Source: a virus. Taken from it: a stretch of DNA of 40,835 bases. Below are positions 6,540 to 14,762 of this stretch, piece by piece. A program made the translations under genes and the position numbers. A model generated the notes under the pieces. The model searched no databases, was not told where the DNA came from, and was given only the letters and a program-made list of their open reading frames with translations. The number at the start of each line of letters is the position of its first letter. Position 1 is the first letter of the stretch. The stretch covers positions 1 through 40,835 of IMG/VR virus record IMGVR_UViG_3300022752_000152. The stretch is one strand, 5' to 3'.

Positions 6540-7145
6540 TTATTTAAATTTTGGTCCGACTATCCAAGAAACAAGAGAATATCTTATGCCTTTCGTTACA
6601 GGTGTTACTTCGTGTAAAGACCAACTTGGAAAAAAAATTCCTAATCCTTGGGCTTTTGTTGTGTACATAGGGTGAGCAGATTGATGAATAACAAGATCTC
6701 CTCCTTCGTAGGTTTCTGGGTCACTCAACTGGACTGTTAGACTTAATTTTCTTAGTCTAAAAGACTTAGTCATCATATCTATATGCTTATCATAAAATCC
6801 TTTACATTGATCTGAATATTCCGAAAATTGAATTGTTTCTATATCTTGTAAATCATATTGAAAATAATCATTATTCGTTTTATTAACAGCCTGAGTAACA
6901 CGTTGAAAGATCCAGGTAGTTTCATCGTTTATGTGAAAAAAACCTACCTTAGAATTTCTAACGCTATGATCGACTATTTGAGTGTCATTTAGACCGATTC
7001 GTGAGTCTTCTAACGGTAATTTTTTACCTAATTCAATAATAAGCTTACATTCATTTTCACTAAACATTTGACTCCATGCCCAAGCTTCGTTTGTTATAGT
7101 TTCATTTAGACACCATGTATAAGCCTTAAATCCATCATTTTTCAT
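6540..7145 (-). CDS. 2-oxoglutarate/Fe(II)-dependent dioxygenase (PKHD type)
   Basis: A 201-residue enzyme of the double-stranded beta-helix fold that oxidises a substrate using Fe(II), O2 and 2-oxoglutarate. The iron-binding triad is visible: HID (His121, Asp123) and His178 in SWSLHEVTP. Arg188 in KGIRYSLVSW would bind 2-oxoglutarate. The strand between (YEGGDLVI) is typical of the prolyl-4-hydroxylase-like/PKHD group, which is frequent in T4-like cyanophages with unknown substrates. A longer frame opens at 7337 but would run far into the acidic gene at 7135-7548, so I chose ATG 7145. DNA, protein and small-molecule substrates all remain possible. Confidence 0.88.
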   Translation of the reverse strand: MKNDGFKAYTWCLNETITNEAWAWSQMFSENECKLIIELGKKLPLEDSRIGLNDTQIVDHSVRNSKVGFFHINDETTWIFQRVTQAVNKTNNDYFQYDLQDIETIQFSEYSDQCKGFYDKHIDMMTKSFRLRKLSLTVQLSDPETYEGGDLVIHQSAHPMYTTKAQGLGIFFPSWSLHEVTPVTKGIRYSLVSWIVGPKFK

Positions 7146-7548
7146 TATGAAATTCTTCCTCTGTATCTTCGTTCTTAAGTAGGATAGGTCCGTAGATCCA
7201 ATGCTCTGTTTCGTCATTGACCCAACCATCGCCTTCCATACCTTCGTACCAATCTTCTTCCCATAGTGCCTTAATACGTTCTCGTTCTTCTTCATCCATG
7301 TCATCGGGCCATTCCCAATCGACCCAACAGCCGTCATCCATAGAATCCATTTCCCAATCGTAGTCAGTGCTCATAAGCTCATAGCCGTCGGGATTATCTA
7401 AATCAATGTCAGGCCTATCATCGCTTTCGCAGGTCCAATAGCCCCAACGAAAGCCTTCGTCCTTTATGACAGTGACACCATCCTTTATCCAGAACTGTCT
7501 TTCAACAGCGTTTTTTTTGTGATAATTTTGAATCTTCCAAATAGCCAT
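7135..7548 (-). CDS. Acidic, Trp-rich conserved phage protein
   Basis: A 137-residue, very acidic protein with many Trp residues: an N-terminal beta-type part, then ASP/GLU-rich segments (for example PDDMDEEERERIKALWEED) and a GWVNDETEHWIYGP block near the C-terminus. I recognise the last block from T4-like cyanophage hypothetical proteins. Such acidity can indicate DNA mimicry, but no such activity can be claimed. It sits between dpdA and the 2OG oxygenase and overlaps the latter by 11 bases. Confidence 0.75.
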   Translation of the reverse strand: MAIWKIQNYHKKNAVERQFWIKDGVTVIKDEGFRWGYWTCESDDRPDIDLDNPDGYELMSTDYDWEMDSMDDGCWVDWEWPDDMDEEERERIKALWEEDWYEGMEGDGWVNDETEHWIYGPILLKNEDTEEEFHNEK

Positions 7549-7551
7549 AGT

Positions 7552-9108
7552 TTATTTTCCTATAAGTTGATTTTCAAGGTCTCTAAGATAGTCATCTTCG
7601 GGATTTTCTAGATCAATTTCGTCTGCTCTAGTAACTTCACCGACAGCAAACAATTTGTTGAAAGCATTTTCATCATTACCTCCACGTAGTCTAGCACCCT
7701 CGAGGCTTTTTAGGAAAGCAGATGCCTTATCAATCATATCAAATGCTTCTTGTTTTGTTTTGGTATTAAACAGATCTTCTACGAAGTTATTGAAATATAA
7801 AACATTTCTCGGAACCCATTCTGAATACTCGTCACTGCCTGCATCCTTTTGATTGAGTTTACGCCATTCTTGCCATTTGATTTTTTCCTGAGTTTTAGCA
7901 ACTTCAATGTCCATTAATTGTTGAGCACGTTGGACAGCAACAATATGGCAGTAGACATTATGACCCATCATTAGAGCATATGAAAAACTATCCCAAGAAG
8001 TTTTACCTTCTTTACCGATCTTGTTTAGCATACCAGGAGCATAATGGCAAATATCTCCCATAGTCATTCTGCGTCCTAGTTCTGATTCAAAGGGGAATGG
8101 GATGTCGCTTCCTGCAAGACCTTTGTTGTCTGGGGCTTTGTCCATAATAACGCTCCAACGTTTCGTAGTGTGTTGTGCGTTGGTGTAGACGAGTCCATGC
8201 GCTGTTGCAATAAACGGTGAGGCGCAGTCAAAAGATATGGTAATTTCTTCATTGATATGTTTCCTAATTTGTCTTTGAATACTGGTAAGATAACAACTCC
8301 AATCTAATTGAGCAGTGCCCAAGAAGTGAATCCAGTTTTTATTAGTTAATAATCCATCTTCACGCATGGTCATAAGACGTTTCAGTGTGATATGCATCTT
8401 ACACATATTAGCACCACCGAAAGCCCAACCTTCTGCGGCCTTGTCTCCCCATACTGCGGGGTCTGAATATTCCTTGACTCCGTTATACCAATCTTCGGCA
8501 GATTCCCAATCCCAACCTTGTAGCACATTGAGGAACTTGGTTTGACCTAGACGATTTTTTAGAAAGTATTCATTGTTGAATCTTGTTTTTTCTAGGCAGT
8601 CCTCTACAGTTTTGAGTCCTGTCTTTGGGCTGTGAATATGATCGCAGGCCCAGGTAGGAACGTCTAGCATCATAGACCAATCTGCTGTAACTTCTAACCA
8701 TTCGAGAATTTGTTGGCGCACAGCATTAGCCTTAGGTCCTTCAAAATCTTGCCAATCAAATTTAATGACACCTTTACCAATCTGGTAACCACCTGAGTCA
8801 CCTAGGATCATTGTGGCGTTGCGGTCACGCTGTTGTATCATTGATTCTTGAACAAGACTTTTTTGTAGATCCAGTTGAGCATGTCCTGCTGAATATAGTG
8901 CATACTTGTAGGTAAAGTATCCTTCCTCGGGATTGAGAAAGTTCATACCTTCAATGCCACGATCAAATCCTGCGGGAATACGATCTTTTGGAACAAACTC
9001 TTCTAGTCGTTGTTTGGCTATATAGGTGCTGTAGAACGACGAGATAGCCGGAAGGAACACAGCATAATCTTTTTGTAGTGGCGTTAGGTTAACTGGTGGT
9101 TTCTTCAT
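7552..9108 (-). CDS. dpdA: TGT-like DNA transglycosylase (DpdA-like)
   Basis: A 518-residue protein with the tRNA-guanine transglycosylase fold signatures in order: DSGGYQ (Asp104; DSGGFQ in bacterial Tgt), MLDVP (Asp149), VLQGW (about 195-199), GWAFGGA (227-233), HFLGTA (261-266) and ISFDCASPF (Asp294, the presumed nucleophile). The zinc-binding CxCxxC cluster of tRNA enzymes is not visible, and the protein is longer than bacterial Tgt (about 370-380). Both fit the DpdA group, which exchanges guanine in DNA for a 7-deazaguanine. The gene lies 10 bases after the sliding clamp gene, so it is probably co-transcribed with it. No preQ0/preQ1 synthesis gene is in the window; precursors may come from the host or from genes elsewhere. 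Confidence 0.82.
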   Translation of the reverse strand: MKKPPVNLTPLQKDYAVFLPAISSFYSTYIAKQRLEEFVPKDRIPAGFDRGIEGMNFLNPEEGYFTYKYALYSAGHAQLDLQKSLVQESMIQQRDRNATMILGDSGGYQIGKGVIKFDWQDFEGPKANAVRQQILEWLEVTADWSMMLDVPTWACDHIHSPKTGLKTVEDCLEKTRFNNEYFLKNRLGQTKFLNVLQGWDWESAEDWYNGVKEYSDPAVWGDKAAEGWAFGGANMCKMHITLKRLMTMREDGLLTNKNWIHFLGTAQLDWSCYLTSIQRQIRKHINEEITISFDCASPFIATAHGLVYTNAQHTTKRWSVIMDKAPDNKGLAGSDIPFPFESELGRRMTMGDICHYAPGMLNKIGKEGKTSWDSFSYALMMGHNVYCHIVAVQRAQQLMDIEVAKTQEKIKWQEWRKLNQKDAGSDEYSEWVPRNVLYFNNFVEDLFNTKTKQEAFDMIDKASAFLKSLEGARLRGGNDENAFNKLFAVGEVTRADEIDLENPEDDYLRDLENQLIGK

Positions 9109-9118
9109 CGTTTCTCTA

Positions 9119-9853
9119 TTATGTTTTTGCAGGGATGATATATTTGTAGATAGCTAATCCGCTATCTAATGTAATTTGCAAAGCTCCCTCGTCACTAAAA
9201 CTCATCATAGTGTTATTAACATCTGCAATTTTAAGTATTGCAAGAATTGGTGCTACAGGCCAAGCCCAAGCTTTAGTAAGTTTTCCAGAGACCCCTGTAG
9301 CAAATACAAATTCACCGCCGTGTGTAGAAGCATCACCGAATGTAAAGATCAACTTGTCTTTATCAGTTTTAGCAACAAAAGTTTCATGTTCGGTATTAGC
9401 CGCAGCCTGATATTGAAATCGTTGTACGTTTTGAACACTAGGACTAAGTTCAACATGCCATTTTACACCACGAAATGCAACACTTTTGATCTTGTCGTTA
9501 ATTATTTGACTGTTCATGAAACGATAATCGTTTTGAAAGTCACCATCTTTATTTTTAAAATGAAGACCTACAGGAATGTCTTCATTATTTTTATTGACCC
9601 TAACCACTTCAATGGTGGCATTTTCTTTATATTCTGGGCAGTCGAGATGAAATTTTAATTTGTTCAGTTGTGGCATACCAAAAACACCAATCATATCTGT
9701 ATTTGGGATATGTGTTTCTGCGAACATGACCACAGTTCGATTGTCTGACATAGAGTCAATTTGTGTTTTTTCTTCAGTTCCTGTAATTTTTACTAGTTCA
9801 AGAAATCCTAGATTGTGAGTGTGACTTACAATGTCTTTAAGTAGGTCTTGCAT
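9119..9853 (-). CDS. 45: DNA polymerase sliding clamp (T4 gp45-like)
   Basis: A 244-residue protein (T4 gp45 is 228). The openings MQDLLKDIVSHTHNLGFLELVKI and DNRTVVMFAETHIPN, and the C-terminal DEGALQITLDSGLAIYKYI, match the clamp family of T4-like phages. It forms a trimeric ring that tethers gp43 to DNA and, in T4, also activates late transcription. It has its own promoter (9871-9899) and ribosome site AAAGGA. Unlike T4, where 45, 44 and 62 are adjacent, here 44 is about 26 kb away. Confidence 0.92.
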   Translation of the reverse strand: MQDLLKDIVSHTHNLGFLELVKITGTEEKTQIDSMSDNRTVVMFAETHIPNTDMIGVFGMPQLNKLKFHLDCPEYKENATIEVVRVNKNNEDIPVGLHFKNKDGDFQNDYRFMNSQIINDKIKSVAFRGVKWHVELSPSVQNVQRFQYQAAANTEHETFVAKTDKDKLIFTFGDASTHGGEFVFATGVSGKLTKAWAWPVAPILAILKIADVNNTMMSFSDEGALQITLDSGLAIYKYIIPAKT

Positions 9854-9870
9854 GATTTTTCCTTTTGTTG

Positions 9871-9899
9871 ATTATATTTAGAAAATGTGCTAAAGTCAA
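9871..9899 (-). promoter_or_regulatory. Strong sigma70-like promoter for the gp45-dpdA unit
   Basis: Minus strand: TTGACT (9899-9894), a 17-base spacer, TATAAT (9876-9871), about 18 bases upstream of the start codon at 9853. It fills the 51-base gap between the polymerase stop and gp45 and is likely to drive gp45, dpdA and the genes down to 5186. Confidence 0.8.
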
Positions 9900-9904
9900 T
9901 AGAA

Positions 9905-12574
9905 TTATTGAAAACTGAACAAATTGTTGAAAACATTATTTTGTGTTGTAGATTCTAAATCCCACTCTAGCACACCGATAAGATTATCTAGTTTATTATT
10001 GATGATAGTTGCCTCCATCTCGCTATGATCAAATGGTAGGTCTTGAAACCATCGAGGCAATCGTAATTCATCAGTTGGGTAGGCCACTGAAGTATACCCT
10101 AGAGCATTGTCTTTTAATTTACATACAATGACCTTCATACCATCTACGATCTGCATGGAATACTTGTCCCCATTCATTCTACGTAATGTGTTCCAATTGA
10201 TACTAGCACGAACATGGCCTGGTAAGTTGGCCTTGCCTTGTTTGCGTTCTTTCTCTTCGTATTCTGTGATATTATTGGCACGTTTGGGACTACCTTTCTC
10301 CCAACCTGGTCGGGCCTTGAATTCTGTCCTAAATTCTGTGATCATTTCCAGGATTTCTTTTTCCTCTCCTCCATTTAGAACCTTTTCTAATACTTCACTT
10401 AAAAAGTCCTGCATGAATTCAGGGGTATCTGAGCGTTTTAGATCTAGACCCATGGCCTTGATCTTGCCCGGCTTGCCATCAACGTCTAATCGTTTGCCTT
10501 CTTTGTCATAGTAAAGAACAGCATAACGCTTCTTGGTAATGAATAGACCTTTACTTGCTACGATCTCACGTCCTGCCTTGATAACTTCCCCTCTGCTCTT
10601 GGGACAATGAAAAGCATCCTGCATGAAGTCTGGGAATGTCTTATTGACTGTGTCAGCGACCTGATTATAGAGTTGAATAACTACATCCCTATCCCAGGGT
10701 ATTAATTTTTTATCAATATCAAGTTTCAATGTAGTGTATGCTGAAAAGTAGCAGGAGTCAGTATCACCGTAGATGATGCTTTTACCAACGTGATCATACT
10801 CTCCTGTGATAACTTCATTTACCTTACTAGCCATGTGGCGGGCAATACTTCTACCGGTAAGAGTGGTCGATTGACCAATGCGTTTATCAAAAAACCTACA
10901 GCCAGCATTAAGAATAGCACCATAAAGACTGTTGAGGTTAATTTTCTTAACCAACTGTCGTTTGTCCCAGTATTCCTCTTCAATTTTATTTCCAGCATTG
11001 ATAGCATCCTTTAGTTTAGCCTGCATTTCTTTACGTTCTTTATACCAACGTTCTAGTAGGCCTGGAATAACACCTTCTGTTTCATAGGTAAAGATAGTGC
11101 CATTGGCACTAAGCATCCACGGTTTATTTGAATTGTAGATTAGTTCATAGATTTCAGCACCACTCATAATGCTGGTTTCACCATTTTCCCATTCTATGGT
11201 AATATCGTTGGCACGATCCTGATTCATAACAAAGTCATACTCTATTGCGGCAAAACGACCTTCCCAGGCAGCGGCAAAACTGTTGCCCTGTGCCATTTTG
11301 GTTTCGATTTCATTCTTGGTATAATCTTGACGCAGTTGTCCTATGATTGTTTCAGGACCCATATTGAGAGCACGAATCACTGACGGATACAGTGAATTAA
11401 TGTCCATTGATCCAATCCAATCGTGTAGTCCCTTCTTGGGATAGGCCACATAAGCACCTGCTGCCTGTGTATCCCCTAGTTCATCACGCTTGGCACGACT
11501 GGGCACAATCATGCCTCTATGATGTGCTTCATTGATAATGGCCTGTTCTGTCACTGCTACGGCACCTAGTGTGGTCTGTAGTAGCACAGTGTTTTCGTGA
11601 GCAATGGTATTGGCCAAATCAAGGAACTTGAGTTTCTTATCTAACTTGTCTAATAGGGCCACGTCCTGTCTATTATATTCTATAAACTTTCTAAAATCAT
11701 TGTTGTAGAGTTGATCCAGTGTGCCTTCATAGACTGTTTTACGTTCACCGATTTCCATTTCACCGATGGCATCCAATCTGTAGGTGTGTCTTTCTTCATA
11801 GGTGTATTTTCTGTAGAGTTCAAGACTGTCGAGATGGACACGTCCCACCAAGTCATAGGTTGTTGCCGTCCTGCCGAATCGTTCATATTCTCTCTTTTTA
11901 GGGAATTGGTTCCAAAGACAAAATCTACGAGTATCTTCTTTGCTCAATACTCTAGTAACACGATTTACGGTATAAGGGATATCATAACCTTCACTGTTCC
12001 ATCCACTTAACACATCCGCATCTTCAATTAACTGTAGAAAAGTTTCTAACATATCCCCTTCGTTGTCAAAGATGTGTGTGTTGGGAAAATCTTTGACTAA
12101 CTCTTGTGCTCGTTCTACTGTCAGTGTTTTTGGAGGCAGAACCAATGTGACCAATGTGTCCAACCACTGTAGATGAACTGATATGGCAGTGATTGGCATA
12201 AATGGATCATCAGGTGACGCATATCCACGTTCTGGATCAAAATCTACCTCAATGTCAAAAAATGCTGTGTGTAATTTAGGAGCATCTACGCCCAAATAGT
12301 TTTCTGCTAGGGTTCTAAATATGGGATTGATATCACTTTCATAGAGACGCTGGTTGTTGTGTATGCGTTGTTCTTTTTGAAATTCTTTATGTGATTTACT
12401 GACTACACGATTTAGGTTTTCACCAAATATTGATTTATATTTTCCTCTACTGTCTGGGTAGTAAAAAATATATCTTGCTTGATATTCTTGATACAAGCGT
12501 CCTTTAGTAGGATGACGCTCTACTACACGAATGAGATCTTCATCACGATCCCAGATGGCATCTACATAACTCAT
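9905..12574 (-). CDS. 43: Family B DNA polymerase (T4 gp43-like)
   Basis: An 889-residue replicative polymerase (T4 gp43 is 898). The 3'-5' exonuclease motifs are present: FFDIEVDF (Asp107, Glu109), GWNSEGYDIPY (about 191-201) and YNRQDVALL (Asp304). The polymerase motifs follow: A, DINSLYPS (391-398); B, KKINLNSLYG (543-552); C, YGDTDS (602-607). The C-terminus ends NNLFSFQ, a short hydrophobic tail like the clamp-binding peptide of T4 gp43. There is no intein or intron break. AGGAGAAAATT precedes the ATG, and a late-promoter-like octamer lies 74 bases upstream of the start. Confidence 0.97.
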   Translation of the reverse strand: MSYVDAIWDRDEDLIRVVERHPTKGRLYQEYQARYIFYYPDSRGKYKSIFGENLNRVVSKSHKEFQKEQRIHNNQRLYESDINPIFRTLAENYLGVDAPKLHTAFFDIEVDFDPERGYASPDDPFMPITAISVHLQWLDTLVTLVLPPKTLTVERAQELVKDFPNTHIFDNEGDMLETFLQLIEDADVLSGWNSEGYDIPYTVNRVTRVLSKEDTRRFCLWNQFPKKREYERFGRTATTYDLVGRVHLDSLELYRKYTYEERHTYRLDAIGEMEIGERKTVYEGTLDQLYNNDFRKFIEYNRQDVALLDKLDKKLKFLDLANTIAHENTVLLQTTLGAVAVTEQAIINEAHHRGMIVPSRAKRDELGDTQAAGAYVAYPKKGLHDWIGSMDINSLYPSVIRALNMGPETIIGQLRQDYTKNEIETKMAQGNSFAAAWEGRFAAIEYDFVMNQDRANDITIEWENGETSIMSGAEIYELIYNSNKPWMLSANGTIFTYETEGVIPGLLERWYKERKEMQAKLKDAINAGNKIEEEYWDKRQLVKKINLNSLYGAILNAGCRFFDKRIGQSTTLTGRSIARHMASKVNEVITGEYDHVGKSIIYGDTDSCYFSAYTTLKLDIDKKLIPWDRDVVIQLYNQVADTVNKTFPDFMQDAFHCPKSRGEVIKAGREIVASKGLFITKKRYAVLYYDKEGKRLDVDGKPGKIKAMGLDLKRSDTPEFMQDFLSEVLEKVLNGGEEKEILEMITEFRTEFKARPGWEKGSPKRANNITEYEEKERKQGKANLPGHVRASINWNTLRRMNGDKYSMQIVDGMKVIVCKLKDNALGYTSVAYPTDELRLPRWFQDLPFDHSEMEATIINNKLDNLIGVLEWDLESTTQNNVFNNLFSFQ

Positions 12575-12647
12575 AATTTTCTCCTATCCACTTAAGGCTG
12601 GACAACCAATGTGTGGCGATTTGTGGCTCGCTTACCTTGCTTAAATT

Positions 12648-12655
12648 TATTTATA
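12648..12655 (-). promoter_or_regulatory. T4-type late promoter octamer upstream of gp43
   Basis: The minus strand reads TATAAATA, a perfect match to the T4 late promoter -10 element, 74 bases upstream of the polymerase start and overlapping the stop of the membrane protein gene. A polymerase gene would not be expected to be purely late, so it may have further promoters or the match may be chance. Confidence 0.5.
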
Positions 12656-12908
12656 CTAGAGTTTTTGTTATACCAATAGTATAGATTATGGTTATTACAA
12701 CCTGAACGATAATTAAACTTTTTTTCCTCCATATACATCCTAGAAATACCCATCCTAAATTACCTAATAGAGAAATCCAAATATTAAGAGGATAAATGTT
12801 AAAACTAGTTAAAACTACACCTGCTATCAATGTTAATGTGCAGGCCCATTCAAACCAGAAAATTCTGGATCTATTAACTATAAACTTTAACAAGATATTT
12901 TGCTTCAA
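12651..12908 (-). CDS. Small membrane protein, two to three TM segments
   Basis: An 85-residue hydrophobic protein. Segments FEWACTLTLIAGVVLTSF, IWISLLGNLGWVFLGCI and LIIVQVVITIIYTIGI look membrane-spanning, with a basic WRKK loop between the last two. I recall similar small proteins in aquatic T4-like phages, without function. The start is uncertain: the longest frame uses TTG at 12908, inside the last 35 bases of the carbamoyltransferase gene; a second TTG lies at 12893. Confidence 0.65.
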   Translation of the reverse strand: MKQNILLKFIVNRSRIFWFEWACTLTLIAGVVLTSFNIYPLNIWISLLGNLGWVFLGCIWRKKSLIIVQVVITIIYTIGITKTLV

Positions 12909-14346
12909 ATTCTCGGGCGTCTGCTAGATCATTAACCATTGGTTGTCCTTTGATGTTTAGGCTCGTGTTTAGCAACATAGGACATCCTGTATCTTCATAC
13001 CACGATTCTAACAACAATCTAAATCCTGGATTGTCATCTAATCCTACTGTTTGAACACGACTAGTTCCATCAGCGTGTATTATAGCAGGATATAGATCAG
13101 GAAATCTACACTTTGCCACAAACTGCATGTAGGGACTTTGCTCGATATTCGCAGGCATTTCGAAATACTCGTGTGCGTGTTCTGCCAATATGGCAGGGGC
13201 AAATGGTCTAAACTTTTGACGGCGTTTAATTTCATTGACACGATCTTTGATCTTTGGCCCACGTGGATCAGCCAATAGACTGCGATTGCCTAAAGCTCTT
13301 GGACCAAATTCAGCACGACCTGTGGCTACGCCTACTATTTGTTTTTTATGTAGTTCCTTCATCAATCCAGGTATGGGATATTTTTGTCCCAAGTCAGTTC
13401 CTAGATATGGACCAAGCCATTTAACCTGTTCTTGGAAATAACCTGCCACTGCGCCCACACTGCTGCCAGCATCTCCGGGATTGGGCATGATCCAAACATT
13501 GTCCCAATCTTTGGTAATTAGACTATTTGCTGAACAGTTCAGAGCACATCCTCCCATTAACACTAGATTTCTACTGCATAGGTTTTTGCTACAGAATTCA
13601 CTCAATAAACCTAGAATCATTTGGTAAATGGCTTGAGTAGCAGCGGCTATATCAAACATATCTTGCTCTGTATGTAGATCAGGTCTCCATTCTCGACAAC
13701 CACGATGTAGGTTATGTTGAAATTTTATTTTTGGAGATGATACATCTTTGAAAAAATCATTCAATATGTCAAAATATAACCTATTTGGATTACCATAGGC
13801 GGCCATGCCCATTAAGATATATTCTTCTTCGTTAGGTTTAAGCCCGATACGCTGTGTCATAGCACTATACCAAAGACCTATGCTATGAGGATAACTTTGA
13901 CTGTAATATTTTTTTAAACTCGATCCCTGACCCTGCCATATGGTCAATGTTTCAAACTCGCCAATACTGTCAATACAGAGAACAGTGGCATCTTTAAGAC
14001 CACTGGTATAATAACCTGCGGCAGCGTGGCTATGGTGATGAGTGGCTGTGTGTATAGAGCAGTTGATGTTATACCTAGCCAAATAATCTTTTACGTTGTT
14101 TTCACTCCATCGCCAACCTTGTCCTGCGGTGAATTGTCGCAGTGTTTTTAGCACAGGACTTTCATACCATATGGCCAGATCAGGTCCGCCATAACGCAAT
14201 GCTTCGCTTACGAGATCGGGATGTAGGTTACCATCATTCTTTATTTTGCTATAGCGTTCGCTGTGAGCGGCAAATAACAGTTCTTTATCATGCCACACTG
14301 ACAGAGCAGCATCGTGACTGTTTGCTGAAATGCCCCAGATAATCAT
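12874..14346 (-). CDS. Carbamoyltransferase, NodU/CmcH/TobZ family
   Basis: A 490-residue enzyme expected to transfer a carbamoyl group from carbamoyl phosphate, through an adenylate, to a hydroxyl or amino group. The N-terminal Kae1-like part shows ISANSHDAALSV, HHHSHAAAGYY (His103-107, metal site), CIDSIGE (Asp126) and MGGCALNC. The C-terminal YrdC-like part has FGPRALGNRSLLADPR and KFRPFAPAIL. It is shorter than typical NodU or TobZ (about 570). Family members carbamoylate sugars and antibiotics; T4-like phages often carry one with unknown substrate. Its neighbours (dsbA, gp43, then gp45 and dpdA) make DNA-base modification a possible alternative to surface-sugar modification. Confidence 0.9.
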   Translation of the reverse strand: MIIWGISANSHDAALSVWHDKELLFAAHSERYSKIKNDGNLHPDLVSEALRYGGPDLAIWYESPVLKTLRQFTAGQGWRWSENNVKDYLARYNINCSIHTATHHHSHAAAGYYTSGLKDATVLCIDSIGEFETLTIWQGQGSSLKKYYSQSYPHSIGLWYSAMTQRIGLKPNEEEYILMGMAAYGNPNRLYFDILNDFFKDVSSPKIKFQHNLHRGCREWRPDLHTEQDMFDIAAATQAIYQMILGLLSEFCSKNLCSRNLVLMGGCALNCSANSLITKDWDNVWIMPNPGDAGSSVGAVAGYFQEQVKWLGPYLGTDLGQKYPIPGLMKELHKKQIVGVATGRAEFGPRALGNRSLLADPRGPKIKDRVNEIKRRQKFRPFAPAILAEHAHEYFEMPANIEQSPYMQFVAKCRFPDLYPAIIHADGTSRVQTVGLDDNPGFRLLLESWYEDTGCPMLLNTSLNIKGQPMVNDLADAREFEAKYLVKVYS

Positions 14347-14447
14347 TTATAAATGAACGGATCTCTCTTGCGTAGTTCTTCAATGCGCTTTTTTAGAGCA
14401 CGGCGTCTTCTCCACTCCCTAATCTTTTCCATAATCCATCTAAACAT
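14343..14447 (-). CDS. Small basic helical protein, 34 aa
   Basis: A short frame with a continuous amphipathic, Arg/Lys-rich helix (WIMEKIREWRRRRALKKRI) and the ending RKRDPFIYK. I recognise this pattern from T4-like aquatic phages. Its ATG at 14447 overlaps the dsbA stop as TAATG. Its TGA overlaps the carbamoyltransferase start as ATGA. AGGAAAG lies at ribosome-binding distance. Function unknown; a nucleic-acid or membrane-surface binder is conceivable. Confidence 0.8.
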   Translation of the reverse strand: MFRWIMEKIREWRRRRALKKRIEELRKRDPFIYK

Positions 14448-14713
14448 TATTCTTTCCTATTTGCGTGTCCGCTGATATCAACCAATGTTTCTAGATCATC
14501 AAATTCACGATAGACCTGATCCCAGGTATCTTTCTGTGCGATACGTATGGCCTTTTTAATTACACTGGGTTTGACATCCAATTCTTCTGCCACTGCTTTG
14601 ATTGTATCGTTGAGTCCTTCTGTTAGATCCTGAATTTCTTGTAAGACTGTTACACCTTCTGCTACAATCTGTTTAATCTTGGCTCTTTCTGGATCACCAA
14701 ATGCTTTGCTCAT
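14447..14713 (-). CDS. dsbA: DsbA-like dsDNA-binding protein
   Basis: An 88-residue helical protein (T4 DsbA is 89). The block IVAEGVTVLQEIQDLTEGLNDTIK followed by AVAEELDVKPSVIKKAIRIAQKD matches what T4-like cyanophages carry as the DsbA homologue, here quoted as two parts. In T4, DsbA is a double-stranded DNA-binding protein that assists late transcription. The gene opens an operon: a consensus-like promoter lies just upstream (14732-14761), and the 34-residue gene, carbamoyltransferase and membrane protein follow without gaps. Confidence 0.75.
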   Translation of the reverse strand: MSKAFGDPERAKIKQIVAEGVTVLQEIQDLTEGLNDTIKAVAEELDVKPSVIKKAIRIAQKDTWDQVYREFDDLETLVDISGHANRKE

Positions 14714-14731
14714 AATTAACTCCTGTCTCCT

Positions 14732-14761
14732 AGTATAACAGTTCTGTATTTAAGATGTCAA
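14732..14761 (-). promoter_or_regulatory. Sigma70-like promoter of the dsbA operon
   Basis: Minus strand: TTGACA (14761-14756), an 18-base spacer, TATACT (14737-14732), with AGGAGACAGGAG between it and the ATG at 14713. The -35 is perfect. It lies directly after the stop of the gene at 14763-15326. Confidence 0.75.
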
Positions 14762-14762
14762 G

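Noticed and set aside
7146-7337. N-terminal extension of the 2OG oxygenase frame
   Set aside because: It lies wholly inside the acidic gene at 7135-7548, and the oxygenase fold is complete from ATG 7145.
9176-9658. Plus-strand frame of 160 codons
   Set aside because: Antisense to the sliding clamp gene, which is certain; no ribosome site and no recognisable domain.
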